A DNA stretch of 62,552 nt, taken from the NCBI GenBank assembly GCA_937929805.1, contig CALFUT010000026.1:1-62552 (forward strand), written 5' to 3'. The notes below the pieces were generated by a model, which was given only the letters and a program-made list of their open reading frames with translations, was not told where the DNA came from and ran no database searches. This document shows positions 32,662 to 42,615 of this stretch, in pieces (position 1 is the stretch's first letter; every line of letters starts with the position of its first letter). Origin of the DNA: an uncultured Pirellulaceae bacterium. Lineage in GTDB: Bacteria; Planctomycetota; Planctomycetia; Pirellulales; Pirellulaceae. The translations under genes and the position numbers were made by a program.

Positions 32662-33408
32662 ATGCCACTTAGCGAAATCACCGCCATGCACGTCTTGATC
32701 GCCTCAAGCGTAACGGCGTTGTGTACCGGACTGGGAGTGATTCCGTTCTTCTTTGTTTCAAACATCAGCAAAATGATGTTGGGCGTTGGCAACGCGATTG
32801 CGGCTGGCTTGATGCTGGGGGCAAGCATCGGGTTGAGCTGGGAAGCGGGTTCGATCAGCATGGGCAAGCTTGCGATCGGGTTGGCACTCGGAGTCGCGCT
32901 TGTTCTGCTAACCGACGCGTTGCTACCGGTCGCAGAACCCGGTCAGCATTTGGGACAGCTTTCGGCGGTGGATTTTCGAAAAGTGTTGATCATTCTTGTC
33001 GTGATGACGGCACACTCGTTTGCCGAGGGTATCGGTGTGGGCGTTTCCTTCGGCGGCCGCGATGGTCTGGGCGACCTAATTTCGACCGCAATTGCAATCC
33101 ACAATATTCCTGAAGGCATCGCGATTTCGCTAGTGTTGATTCCTCGGGGGTTCTCAAAATTGAAAGCCAGCTTATGGAGCATTTTCTCCAGTTTGCCGCA
33201 ACCGCTAATGGCCGTGCCCGCGTTCTTGTTTGTTCTTATGTTCAAGCCTTTGCTTCCCATCGGTTTGGGCTTAGCGGCGGGAGCAATGTTTTACATGGTG
33301 TTTTTCGAGCTATTGCCCGAGTCGATCCAGAACACAAGCAGGTTGACCGCCGGCGGAGTACTCGTTGCTTCAACGGCCGCGATGCTGCTGTTTCAAAGCT
33401 TGCTTTAG
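32662..33408 (+). CDS. ZIP-family divalent metal transporter
   Basis: 248 residues with about eight membrane helices. ZIP proteins move zinc, iron or manganese into the cytoplasm. The two diagnostic helices are present: TAHSFAEGIGVGVSFGG (helix 4, His-Ser-x-x-Glu-Gly) and AIHNIPEGIAISLVLI (helix 5, HNxPEG). Both carry the metal-site His, Asn and Glu residues. The His-rich cytoplasmic loop of many ZIPs is short (PVAEPGQHLGQL). Start at ATG 32662 or ATG 32686 (MHVLIASSVTALC); neither has a strong ribosome site. 263 bases separate it from the YeeE operon, so a separate promoter is likely. Confidence 0.88.
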   Translation: MPLSEITAMHVLIASSVTALCTGLGVIPFFFVSNISKMMLGVGNAIAAGLMLGASIGLSWEAGSISMGKLAIGLALGVALVLLTDALLPVAEPGQHLGQLSAVDFRKVLIILVVMTAHSFAEGIGVGVSFGGRDGLGDLISTAIAIHNIPEGIAISLVLIPRGFSKLKASLWSIFSSLPQPLMAVPAFLFVLMFKPLLPIGLGLAAGAMFYMVFFELLPESIQNTSRLTAGGVLVASTAAMLLFQSLL

Positions 33409-33846
33409 TTTCGTTCATTTTTAACATCTTTCGCACTGCAAAAGAGCTTTGCTTTCAATGCGCGAAAGGTGACGCCTGTTAACACAGATGTTTGCGCTTT
33501 CGATCGTACCCGCGATCCCCCGCAATGGCATGATCGTGAGCCACGAAGGCTCAAAACAGAGTTCGGGGGCGACGCTACTGTGAAAGGCTCCCGAGGACGG
33601 CGCGGCAGCGACAGCTTGCGTAAAATGGGCGCTTCTACCATACTGCCGCCTGTAGTTCGCGTGGACTCGGACCTCCGATGCCTCGACTGTCAGCGTGCTC
33701 GCCGCGAAGATTCGGATAACGGCCTGACAAATAATGCGGCTCGGAGCTGTCGAACTGGTTGCTCCGCCAAGATTTGAAATGCAACCCGTCGTCGACAGCA
33801 TCCCTTCAATGAAGTTTGCCGCAAGGATGTTGATGGCCGCTTTGAC
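33409..33846. other. Noncoding region before the helicase (438 bases)
   Basis: GC-rich with several open frames on both strands, none of which resembles a protein. I looked for the conserved sequences of tmRNA, RNase P RNA and SRP RNA and found none. It could hold a long 5' leader, as cold-shock helicase genes often do. Confidence 0.3.
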
Positions 33847-35364
33847 TTGAAGGAACCTGTGCAAAATTTTAACGACATCGATCTGATCGAACCCATTCGC
33901 CGCGCGCTTGCGGACGAAAACTACGAAACGCCAACGCCAATTCAGGCTCAGACAATTCCCGCTGCCTTGGAAGGCGACGATGTGCTGGGCTGTGCTCAAA
34001 CCGGCACCGGCAAAACGGCCGCTTTCGCGTTGCCGATCTTAGATTATCTAGGGCGGCTGAATGAAAAAGCGATACCGAATCGGCCAATGGCGTTGGTGCT
34101 TGCTCCGACGCGTGAACTGGCGATCCAAATTGGCGAAAGCTTTGAGATCTACGGAAGATACTTGAAGCTGCGAATTGCTCTGGTGTTTGGAGGAGTCAAA
34201 CAAGGCGCTCAGGTCCGCACCCTCAATCAAGGCGCTCATGTGCTGGTGGCAACGCCGGGGCGTTTGCTGGACTTGATGGAGCAAGGTTACATCAAGCTGA
34301 ACGAGTTGGACACGTTCGTGCTGGACGAAGCGGATCGAATGATGGACATGGGTTTCATGCCCGACCTAAAGCGAATCATCCGCGAACTGCCGCATGACCG
34401 ACAATCGTTGTTTTTCTCGGCGACAGTGCCTCCCAAGATTCGCGAATTGGCTGAGCGATTGTTGACCGATCCTGTCAGCGTGAATGTGACGCCGAAGAAG
34501 AAAAGCGTTAGCTTGATCGAGCAACAGTTGATGTATGTCGATCGAGCAGAAAAGATTCAGACGCTTGTTGACATCTTTAGCGATCAGCAAGTTGATCAAG
34601 CAATCGTTTTCACTCGTACCAAACGCGGTGCCAACATGGTGATGCAGCGATTGGAGAGAAAACGGATCAGTGCCGTGGCGATCCACGGGAACAAATCTCA
34701 GAACGCTCGGCAAAGAGCCCTACTCGCGTTCCGAGAAAATAAAGTTCAGGTGATGGTGGCAACCGACGTTGCGGCTCGTGGCATCGATATCGAGGGTGTT
34801 ACGCACGTGATCAACTACGACGTGCCGACCGACCCTGAAAGCTACGTCCATCGGATTGGGCGAACCGGAAGGGCGGGAGCTCAGGGGGTTGCCATCACTT
34901 TTTGCACGACGGACGAGCGAAGTGAGTTGCGTGACATCGAGCGTTTGATCGGATCGAAAATCCCGTTGGGTGAAGGCCAGCAGGAGCCAACTGGTCCGAT
35001 CGTCAAAACGAAAAAAGCTCAAGGTCGCTCCGGTGGTGGCCGTCAGGGCTCAAGCGGACGAAGTGGTCGCGGCGGCGGTGGCTCCCGTGGCGCGTCCAGT
35101 GGCCGCAGTGGAAGCGGCGGCGGGTCCGGCGCACGCAATCGAAAGCGAAGCCCATCTGGTGGTAGTTCCGGTCGTCGTGGTGGTGGAAGTGGTGGCGTGC
35201 GTAGCGAAAGTCGCTCAGGGGGAGGTGGTGCTGGCTCCTCAACCGGTCAATCCGCCAGAAGTCGCTCCTCCGAGGGCTCGTCTGCTCAAGCGAAACGGCC
35301 TTCTCGACGCCCCGGGAAAAATGCTCGAAAACGCAACGATCGTCCCAATCGGTCTGGCGAATAG
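33847..35364 (+). CDS. DEAD-box RNA helicase, RhlE-like, with Gly/Ser/Arg-rich tail
   Basis: 505 residues. All DEAD-box motifs are present: Q motif TPIQAQTIP, I AQTGTGKT, Ia PTRELA, Ib TPGRLLD, II VLDEADRM, III SAT, IV IVFTRTKRGAN, V ATDVAARGID and VI HRIGRTGRAG. It unwinds RNA secondary structure, for example in ribosome assembly or mRNA decay. The core ends near residue 375; residues about 395-490 are almost only Gly, Ser and Arg (repeated SGR, RGGG, SGGG), an RNA-binding low-complexity tail. TTG 33847 gives the longest form; GTG 33859 behind AAGGAA is the alternative (MQNFNDIDLIEPI). Confidence 0.92.
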   Translation: MKEPVQNFNDIDLIEPIRRALADENYETPTPIQAQTIPAALEGDDVLGCAQTGTGKTAAFALPILDYLGRLNEKAIPNRPMALVLAPTRELAIQIGESFEIYGRYLKLRIALVFGGVKQGAQVRTLNQGAHVLVATPGRLLDLMEQGYIKLNELDTFVLDEADRMMDMGFMPDLKRIIRELPHDRQSLFFSATVPPKIRELAERLLTDPVSVNVTPKKKSVSLIEQQLMYVDRAEKIQTLVDIFSDQQVDQAIVFTRTKRGANMVMQRLERKRISAVAIHGNKSQNARQRALLAFRENKVQVMVATDVAARGIDIEGVTHVINYDVPTDPESYVHRIGRTGRAGAQGVAITFCTTDERSELRDIERLIGSKIPLGEGQQEPTGPIVKTKKAQGRSGGGRQGSSGRSGRGGGGSRGASSGRSGSGGGSGARNRKRSPSGGSSGRRGGGSGGVRSESRSGGGGAGSSTGQSARSRSSEGSSAQAKRPSRRPGKNARKRNDRPNRSGE

Positions 35365-35546
35365 CGTCGCTGGCGTCACCATTGCTCGTTTGCAGGGCAT
35401 TGGGACAGGAACGGGTCACGTTTTGAGCCGAAATTGCCGAAAAACGTTGGGTTCCCCGTTTTCCCCGTCGTTCGTTTTGGCTACAATCTCCGGCTCGAAT
35501 CGAATTCAGACGAAAATTTTGAACTAAACGTATAGAGTGCATTGCG

Positions 35547-35825
35547 ATGAAATCTGATATCCACCCCGACTATCGCCCGGTTGTTTTCAAGGACAAAACT
35601 GCGGACTTCGCAATCCTGACTCGTTCGACCATTCCGACCAAAGAGACGATCAAATGGGAAGACGGAAACGAATACCCGGTCTATTTCGTTGACATCTCCA
35701 GTGCCTCGCACCCGTTCTACACCGGCAAGCAGCAGTTTGTTGACACAATGGGTCGCGTCGAGAAGTTCAAGAAGAAGTTCGGTGGCAATTACAACTCGGC
35801 CAAGAAGAAGGCCAAAAAGAAATAG
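35547..35825 (+). CDS. rpmE2: 50S ribosomal protein bL31, type B
   Basis: 92 residues. [20 protein letters not shown] and [20 protein letters not shown] followed by EKFKKKFG are the bL31 signature. The CxxC zinc motif of type A is missing, so this is the zinc-independent type B form (YkgM-like), which in many bacteria replaces the zinc form under zinc starvation. The C-terminus is a lysine-rich tail (KKKAKKK). It is 182 bases after the helicase and ends in a strong terminator, so it can be its own transcription unit. Confidence 0.95.
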   Translation: MKSDIHPDYRPVVFKDKTADFAILTRSTIPTKETIKWEDGNEYPVYFVDISSASHPFYTGKQQFVDTMGRVEKFKKKFGGNYNSAKKKAKKK

Positions 35826-35868
35826 CCTTTAACTTCGATGTTATGCATCCGGCAAACGAAAATTCATC

Positions 35869-35901
35869 AAGCGACTTGGTTATCCGCCAAGTCGCTTTTT
35901 T
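35869..35901 (+). terminator. Rho-independent terminator after rpmE2
   Basis: A perfect 11-bp stem AAGCGACTTGG / CCAAGTCGCTT with a 7-base loop is followed by a T run. It lies 43 bases after the bL31 stop. Confidence 0.9.
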
Positions 35902-36233
35902 CGTGGTTTCTACGTCGTTCTGCCGACCCGATCACGTTCGAAACAGCGCAAAGACGAGCAAACGCCGAGCATTGAAGCTTGAGTCAAGGTTCACAACCAG
36001 CTTATAATGGGACCGTTCCCAAATGGGGCCTAGCCAGTCATTCTGTGGAACAAGCAGCAGGTTCCTCTGGCTCATTCGCACATTTGTTCTCCGTCTCTTA
36101 CCTGCCAGCCCTTGGCTGCTTCGGCCAGTCCGACGCGAGGCTTTCGTTTTCTCAATTACGTCCGTTATCGTGAAGAGCAGGCATCACGGTTGACGAACCC
36201 GCCCGCCCTAATGCGCTAACAGGATTCATTGGT
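35902..36233. other. Intergenic region before the CotH protein (332 bases)
   Basis: No gene or repeat seen. It should contain the promoter of the large secreted protein at 36234; no boxes stood out. Confidence 0.35.
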
Positions 36234-39200
36234 ATGAGATCACGCTTGAAGTTTAGTTCGGGAAGCGGAAACACCTCAGATGATCTCACCGAGCCGTATG
36301 ATGCTTCCCGGCGAGCTACGAGCGAAGTCAGCATGACGAGCCGGGCGACAAAAAACAGACGACCAGCGAATCGCGGCCGACAGACTCAACTGCGATATCA
36401 ATCACTGGAACCCCGTCAGCTGTTGGTCGCCAACTTTTTAATCACTGAGTTTCAGGCTTCCAATGACAGTACGCTGGTGGATGACAGCGGTCGCAACAGC
36501 GACTGGATCGAAATTTACAACGCTGGCGACACGGCAGGTAACCTTTCGGGGTATTCATTGACGGACGATGCAAGTGATCCGACGAAGTGGACGTTTCCAT
36601 CGGCGGTTCTGCAACCGAATGACTTTCTGATCGTGTTTGCAGAAGACGATGTAAACCTTGGCTCTGGCAGTGACTTCTACACCGGCTTCAAGCTAAACGC
36701 TTCCGGTGAATACCTTGGTTTGTTTGATCCGTCGGGAAACGTCGTTTCCCAGTACGACAGCAATGCGGGGGAGTATCCTGCTCAACAGTCCGACGGCTCT
36801 TATGGCTTGGGTTTCACGTCCGGCGGTAGTCGATCACTGGTGCAACCAATCGTTGAAGGATACTTCGTTGACCCAACTCCCGGCGAAGCCAACTCGTTGC
36901 AGTTTCAGGGCGTTGTCGCGCCAGTAAACGTCAGCGTTGATGCTGGATTCTACGAAACACAGTTCCCTTTAACGCTAACAACGGCCACACCGGGAGCCAA
37001 TATTCGGTTCACGATCGACGGTAGCACACCGACACAAACCAATGGCTTCAACTACAACTCTGCTGTGGCGATCCCTTCTTCCGTGAATTTGCGAGCAATT
37101 GCATTCAAAGATGGCTTCATTCCGTCGCCCATTGCCACGCGAACGTATCTGTTTTTGGATGACGTACTGGATCAATCCAACAACGAGTCCGCTCCACCTG
37201 GGTGGCCGTCTTTCTGGGGCGGGAATGATGTCGACTATGGCATGGACCCACAAGTGATCGCAATCGAAGGAGAGCAGGCGGTCAAAGATGCTCTGCTATC
37301 GATTCCGACATGGTCAATCACAACGGATCTGGACAATCTTTTTGATCCGAGTACGGGCATCTACTCCAACGCGACCGAAGACGGGCGAGAATGGGAACGC
37401 CCTGCGTCCGTCGAGCTGATCAATCCCGATGGAGAAGAAGGGTTTCAGATCGATGCCGGCATACGAATTCGCGGCGGCTACAGCCGAAATGACTTCAACC
37501 CCAAGCACTCGTTTCGACTATTTTTTCGCAGCGAGTATGGCCAATCGACGTTGAACTATCCAATTCACGGGGACGAAGGCGTCGATGAATTCCGCAAAAT
37601 CGACTTGCGCACGGCTCAAAACTACTCGTGGAGCTCTGAAGGTGATTCGCGGAACAACTTTGTTCAGGATGTCCTAGCACGCTACGCCCAGAGAGAGCTT
37701 GGACAACCCTATACTCGAAGTTCGTGGTTGCATCTGTATCTGAACGGCCAGTATTGGGGTTTGTTCCAGACTCAAGAACGGGCAGAGGCAAACTACGCGG
37801 CCAGCTATTTTGGTGGCGATCCGGATGACTACGATGTCATCAAAGCGGAATGGTTTGCAGCCAACCCAACCGACGGAAACCTTGCTGCCTACCACCGGCT
37901 TTCCGATCAAGCCCATGCACGAGCGTCTGACGGAGTGACTCCTGCGTTTGTTGACAACGCCGCCTACTACAGGGCTCAAGGTTTAAACACGGACGGAACC
38001 GTCAACCCAGATTTCGAACCTTTGTTGGATGTCGACAATCTGATCACCTACATGATGATCGTTCTGGCGGGCGGGAATCTTGACGCGCCCATCTCCAACT
38101 TTGGAAACAACGAACACATCAACAACTTTTACACGATTCGAAATCGAAACGGAAACGAGGGTTTCAAGTTTCTTGTGCACGACTCTGAGCACACACTATT
38201 GAACGTGAACGAAAATCGAAACGGACCGTTTAACAGCCCGAATTTCGACAATGGAAATAGTTACTTTAATCCCCAATGGTTGCACCAGCAGCTAATGGCG
38301 AACGACGAGTACCGGATTCAGTTTGCTGACCGCGTTCAAGCGGCATTCTTCAATGGCGGCCCGCTTTCGGCTGAAGCTCAGATTGCTAGGCTGGACGAAG
38401 AAGCCGCGAAAATTGATCAAGCCATTATTGCGGAATCCGTTCGGTGGGGTGACTCCAAACGTTCGAACCCATACTTACGCAGCGATTGGGTCAACGCGAT
38501 TAACAATATCCGTAACAACTTTCTTCCGAATCGAAATGCCGTCTTACTGGAGCAGTTCCGCAACACCGAACTGCGACTCAAAACGTCAAGCAACAGCTAC
38601 AACAACGTTGTTGACGCACCTTTGTTTCCAGACGTAGACGCCCCGGATTTTTTGGTCAATGGAACGCCAACGGTTGGCGGAAATGTGGCGACAGGAACAA
38701 ACGTTGTCCCGTCGGCAAATGAGGGGACCATCTGGTACACGACCGACGGCAGTGATCCTCGACTTGTGGGAGGAGCCGTGAATGCTGACGCGGCGTCATT
38801 TGATGGTTCCACAAACGATGTGAGTGTCGTGTCGGCTGGTTCGAATTGGCGATACCACGACTCTGGCATCGACTTGGGAACCGCGTGGCGATCGCCAAAC
38901 TACAACGACAGCAGCTGGAGCCAAGGCGATGCTCAGCTTGGCTACGGCGACGGAGACGAGGCAACCGTTGTTTCATTTGGCGGGAACGATAGCGACAAAC
39001 ATCCCACGACTTACTTTCGTCGGCAGTTTACGGCCCCGGCAGGAGACATCGTTTCGGTCAAGCTGCGCGTTGTGCGCGATGATGGAATTGTCGTTTATCT
39101 CAATGGATCAGAGATCGCACGCGACAACTTACCCGGCGGCACGATCAGCTACGGCACCACGGCCAGTACTTTCGTTGCAGACGAGAACGAGTCGGCATTC

Positions 39201-41873
39201 TTTGAATTTGATGTACCTTTAACCGCGCTGTTACCGGGTGCAACGAATACGCTGGCGGTCGAAGTTCATCAGTACGCAGGTACTCAAGGTGGTTCGGTCA
39301 GCAGCAGCGATCTGTCGTTCGATGCGGAATTGGTAGTCAGCCTTGCGTCGACAGGCTCAGGGCCGATCGTGATTAACGAGTCAACGACCCTGAAGGCACG
39401 AACCCGGGGGAATGACGGCACATGGTCCGCTTTGCAGGTCGCCAGTTTGGTTGTTCCAAGTGAAGCCGCTTCATCAGACAACCTTCGCGTCACGGAATTG
39501 CAATATCACTCACGAGATAGCGGCGTTGAGTACATCGAAATCCAGAACATCACTTCAGGAACGAGTGCAACGAGTATCGATCTTGGCGGCGTCACCATAA
39601 CCGACGGACCAAGTTCGCCGTTTCAGTTTGATGCACTTGCCACGTTGGCTCCTCAGCAGTATGGATTGATCGTGAACGATGTCGCCGCTTTTCAAGCCGC
39701 TTACCCCGAGGTTGATTCAAATCTCATCATGGGCGAGTTCGCAGGATCACTATCGAACGGCGGCGAACAAATTCGCTTTGAAGCAGCCGACGGTCAAAAG
39801 ATTCTTGATTTTACCTACAACGACTCAGACCCTTGGCCGATCGCGGCCGATGGGGCCGGACCAAGTTTACAGTTGGTCGATCCGTCAGGGACACCTGCTG
39901 ACCAGTTGAACAAACCCTATCGCTGGCAAACCAGTTGGGAGTTTGCAGGAACCCCCGGAACTGCCGGCGTTTCCCCTTCGGGCATCGTGATCAATGAAGT
40001 GCTGGCCAACAGCGATGCATCGCAGGTTGATTCGATCGAACTCTACAATCCGACCGGCCAACCCATCGACATTGGCGGCTGGTATTTAAGTGATTCGAAA
40101 AACGCGCTAACTGACTTTCAGATAGCAACCGGCACTGTTCTTGCGGCTGGCGGATACATTGTGTTCGATGAGAGCGACTTCAACCCGACGCCGTCTGTTC
40201 CGGGCCCCCATGATTTTGCTTTAAGCGGCTCATCGGGAGATCAGGTTTACTTGACTCGGATCGTGATAACGTCGGATGGTTTGTCTCTTAACTTCGAGGA
40301 TGCGGTTGAGTTTGGTGCAACCTTCTCAGGTGAGTCAATCGGTCGATTGAATGATGGAGTCGGCCGGCTTGTGCGATTGCAACAGCCCACGTTGGGATCG
40401 ACAAACTCGCAAGGAAGGGCGGGCCCATTGGTGATCTCGGAAGCGAATTACCATCCGCCAGATCCTACTGCCGCTGCTTTGGCCATCGATCCAACGTTCC
40501 AACATAACGACCTCGAGTTTATCGAAATCCATAATCCGACGGGCACGGCGATTGACCTAACCGATTGGCGGCTGCGAGGAGACGTCGATTTTGATTTTGC
40601 TCCTTCCAGCTTAAGCGGTGGCCAGTCGTTGATTGCTGTTTCGTTCGATCCGAGTGACACAAACGCCGTCGCAGCTTTTCGAGAGCACTACGGTATCACA
40701 GGTGGTAGTTTCATCGGACCGTGGAGCGGTTCATTGTCAAACGGTTACGGCAGAGTCGCCCTGCAAAGCCCCGACACCCCCTCGCCAGACGCCCCTTCGG
40801 TTGTTCCTCACGTCGTCGTTGATGAATTGCTGTACGACGATGTTACCGCCGCACTTGGTACTGACGGCGGTGGAGCAAGCCTTACCCGCATCGCAAATGC
40901 TCGTAATGGAAACGCCCCGGATGAATGGTTTGCGGACAATCCGACTCCCGGCAGCGTTGATGTCCAAGCAAACGCACCCACCATTGTCAGTTTCGTAAGA
41001 GACGGAAGCAGTGAGGTTCGGCCGGATCGGTTGACGACCGTTGAAGTGGCATTTAGCGAAGATGTTTCGGTGTCAGCTTCTTCGCTGAGCTTGCTCAATG
41101 AGTCGGCAGGTGGCAGTTCTGTTGATTTGAGTGGAATTGGATTCGCCTACGACGTAGCAAATCATACGGCGACTTGGGATTTTTCGACGTTGCCCAATCT
41201 AGACGCTGCGTTTTACTCGGCGGTCCTTGACGCTGGTCAGGTCCAGAGTTCAGCCAGTGGTTTGCTGCTTGACGGTAACAATAACGGCAGTAGCGGAGGA
41301 GTTTACGAATCTGAAATCTATGTTGCGATCCCGGGTGACACCAACTTGGATGGTCGCGTTAACGTTCTTGTTGATGGTTTCCAGCTAGTCCAGAACCTAG
41401 GTTCGACCACTGGAATGACTTGGGCAGATGGTGACTTTGACGGCGATGGCGATGTTGACATCCTCGATTCGAACCCCTCCATCGGCGATGGCTTCCTCTT
41501 CGTTGCAAACATTGGCGATGACGTACGCCCTGAAGCGGCAACCGTTTTTCGGTCTATGGAAGACATATCCAGCCCAATCGCCCAAGCTCGTCAACAAACG
41601 TCAGAAGCTGACGCCGCAGCACTCGATTTCGTAACGCAGGCGAATTCTGATTTCGCATCTGTGAACGATGAAACTCGTCGCCAATCGCAATCGAAGACCG
41701 CAGTCGTCGACACGCCAATGCTGACGCTCAGCGGTATGGCCGACACGGCGTCGCCGGACAAGGAATCCACCAACTTTTCGGGTTCCAACTTACGCACGTA
41801 CGACGCGGCCAGATCAGAAGCGACGGAAAGTCTGGATCAAGTCTTTGCAGATCCGTTTGACCCATTCGCATAA
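36234..41873 (+). CDS. Giant secreted CotH / lamin-tail / dockerin-like protein
   Basis: 1,879 residues. Residues 54-64 (RYQSLEPRQLL) carry the LEPRxLL motif, an N-terminal export feature of planctomycete surface proteins. Then come, in order: a lamin-tail domain (NFLITEFQASNDSTLVDD ... SDWIEIYNAGD), a chitobiase-like C-terminal domain (GANIRFTIDGSTPTQT), a CotH kinase-like domain in the region 390-760 (IRIRGGYSRNDFNPKHSFRL, WLHLYLNGQYWGLFQTQERA, FKFLVHDSEHTLLN), a second chitobiase-like motif (GTIWYTTDGSDPR) and more lamin-tail domains (IVINEVLANSDASQVDSIEL; LVISEANYHPPDPTAAALAI). A dockerin-like region (GDTNLDGRVNVLVDGFQLVQ; DGDFDGDGDVDILDSN) comes last. ATG 36234 has AGGA 9 bases upstream. 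Function is unknown; CotH members phosphorylate spore-coat proteins. Confidence 0.88.
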   Translation: MRSRLKFSSGSGNTSDDLTEPYDASRRATSEVSMTSRATKNRRPANRGRQTQLRYQSLEPRQLLVANFLITEFQASNDSTLVDDSGRNSDWIEIYNAGDTAGNLSGYSLTDDASDPTKWTFPSAVLQPNDFLIVFAEDDVNLGSGSDFYTGFKLNASGEYLGLFDPSGNVVSQYDSNAGEYPAQQSDGSYGLGFTSGGSRSLVQPIVEGYFVDPTPGEANSLQFQGVVAPVNVSVDAGFYETQFPLTLTTATPGANIRFTIDGSTPTQTNGFNYNSAVAIPSSVNLRAIAFKDGFIPSPIATRTYLFLDDVLDQSNNESAPPGWPSFWGGNDVDYGMDPQVIAIEGEQAVKDALLSIPTWSITTDLDNLFDPSTGIYSNATEDGREWERPASVELINPDGEEGFQIDAGIRIRGGYSRNDFNPKHSFRLFFRSEYGQSTLNYPIHGDEGVDEFRKIDLRTAQNYSWSSEGDSRNNFVQDVLARYAQRELGQPYTRSSWLHLYLNGQYWGLFQTQERAEANYAASYFGGDPDDYDVIKAEWFAANPTDGNLAAYHRLSDQAHARASDGVTPAFVDNAAYYRAQGLNTDGTVNPDFEPLLDVDNLITYMMIVLAGGNLDAPISNFGNNEHINNFYTIRNRNGNEGFKFLVHDSEHTLLNVNENRNGPFNSPNFDNGNSYFNPQWLHQQLMANDEYRIQFADRVQAAFFNGGPLSAEAQIARLDEEAAKIDQAIIAESVRWGDSKRSNPYLRSDWVNAINNIRNNFLPNRNAVLLEQFRNTELRLKTSSNSYNNVVDAPLFPDVDAPDFLVNGTPTVGGNVATGTNVVPSANEGTIWYTTDGSDPRLVGGAVNADAASFDGSTNDVSVVSAGSNWRYHDSGIDLGTAWRSPNYNDSSWSQGDAQLGYGDGDEATVVSFGGNDSDKHPTTYFRRQFTAPAGDIVSVKLRVVRDDGIVVYLNGSEIARDNLPGGTISYGTTASTFVADENESAFFEFDVPLTALLPGATNTLAVEVHQYAGTQGGSVSSSDLSFDAELVVSLASTGSGPIVINESTTLKARTRGNDGTWSALQVASLVVPSEAASSDNLRVTELQYHSRDSGVEYIEIQNITSGTSATSIDLGGVTITDGPSSPFQFDALATLAPQQYGLIVNDVAAFQAAYPEVDSNLIMGEFAGSLSNGGEQIRFEAADGQKILDFTYNDSDPWPIAADGAGPSLQLVDPSGTPADQLNKPYRWQTSWEFAGTPGTAGVSPSGIVINEVLANSDASQVDSIELYNPTGQPIDIGGWYLSDSKNALTDFQIATGTVLAAGGYIVFDESDFNPTPSVPGPHDFALSGSSGDQVYLTRIVITSDGLSLNFEDAVEFGATFSGESIGRLNDGVGRLVRLQQPTLGSTNSQGRAGPLVISEANYHPPDPTAAALAIDPTFQHNDLEFIEIHNPTGTAIDLTDWRLRGDVDFDFAPSSLSGGQSLIAVSFDPSDTNAVAAFREHYGITGGSFIGPWSGSLSNGYGRVALQSPDTPSPDAPSVVPHVVVDELLYDDVTAALGTDGGGASLTRIANARNGNAPDEWFADNPTPGSVDVQANAPTIVSFVRDGSSEVRPDRLTTVEVAFSEDVSVSASSLSLLNESAGGSSVDLSGIGFAYDVANHTATWDFSTLPNLDAAFYSAVLDAGQVQSSASGLLLDGNNNGSSGGVYESEIYVAIPGDTNLDGRVNVLVDGFQLVQNLGSTTGMTWADGDFDGDGDVDILDSNPSIGDGFLFVANIGDDVRPEAATVFRSMEDISSPIAQARQQTSEADAAALDFVTQANSDFASVNDETRRQSQSKTAVVDTPMLTLSGMADTASPDKESTNFSGSNLRTYDAARSEATESLDQVFADPFDPFA

Positions 41874-41979
41874 CCCTGCCCCTGTCGGCACGACTAAGAA
41901 ACGTGCCGGGCAAGGTGTAATCAGATTTGGCCCGGCTTTAATCGGTCGTTCTGGGATTACTTCGTTGCCGAATGAACGC

Positions 41980-42615
41980 TTACATTCTTTTGCGTCGAAC
42001 GTTTGTCACTGCGACACACATGCCTGCGATCACGATGATCGCCCCCGGTTCAGGAACGGAGGATGTCGGCGCTGCGATTGGCTCAAACTCGATGCTCCCG
42101 TTCCAGACGCGAGGACTAAAGGTCGCGCCAAAGTTTGCGGCGTTGCCGGTTCCTTCAAAAATTTCCACGCTGGCGTTTGAGGCAACTAGGTTGCCTACAC
42201 CAGTTCCGTTGGAGTAGTTCAACGCAACCCCATTGGTCACGTTGATGTAGAATGCACTCAGGCCAGAATCGAGCGTAAAGTCTGTAATGTCCCAAGGAGT
42301 GGCCAGATTCGGTGCGATGCTGGTCACGCCGGTTGAGCTTTGTCGCAGTGTCCAGTCTCCCGGAGTGTTCTCACTACCGACATGAGTTCCGCTTCTTGTG
42401 TACAGCTCGATATCCCAGCTGCCTGCGTCGAGATTCAGCTCCAGTTGAGAAATCTCAATTCCCGACGGCGCTAAGACATTCAAGTCGAACATGTTCCCGG
42501 CTTGACCATTGTTAGCGTTGAAAAAGGTTGTGATCAAATCGCCGTGAGCAATCCCTAGATCGCCCCAAAGCATAATCAGTGCCGCGAGTGTAAGTTTTGT
42601 AATGAAACGGTTCAT
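41980..42615 (-). CDS. PEP-CTERM exported protein of unknown function
   Basis: 211 residues. Signal peptide (MNRFITKLTLAALIMLWGDL, cleavage near AHG-D), a beta-rich body containing IEISQLELNLDAGSWDIELY and WNGSIEFEPIA, then the PEP-CTERM signal: SVPEPGAIIVIAGMCVAVTN followed by RRKRM. The body looks like a single jelly-roll-type domain; no enzyme motif was seen. It faces the CotH gene convergently, 106 bases away, with a weak hairpin (CGGCACG / CGTGCCG, about 41889-41911) between them. The other PEP-CTERM protein, at 6591, shares only the sorting signal. Confidence 0.82.
   Translation of the reverse strand: MNRFITKLTLAALIMLWGDLGIAHGDLITTFFNANNGQAGNMFDLNVLAPSGIEISQLELNLDAGSWDIELYTRSGTHVGSENTPGDWTLRQSSTGVTSIAPNLATPWDITDFTLDSGLSAFYINVTNGVALNYSNGTGVGNLVASNASVEIFEGTGNAANFGATFSPRVWNGSIEFEPIAAPTSSVPEPGAIIVIAGMCVAVTNVRRKRM

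Noticed and set aside
33409-33846. Possible structural RNA (tmRNA, RNase P or SRP RNA)
   Set aside because: None of the conserved core sequences of these RNAs was found.
33421-33999. 192-codon open frame on the minus strand
   Set aside because: Overlaps the DEAD-box start in antisense and has no recognisable protein features; GC-rich chance frame.
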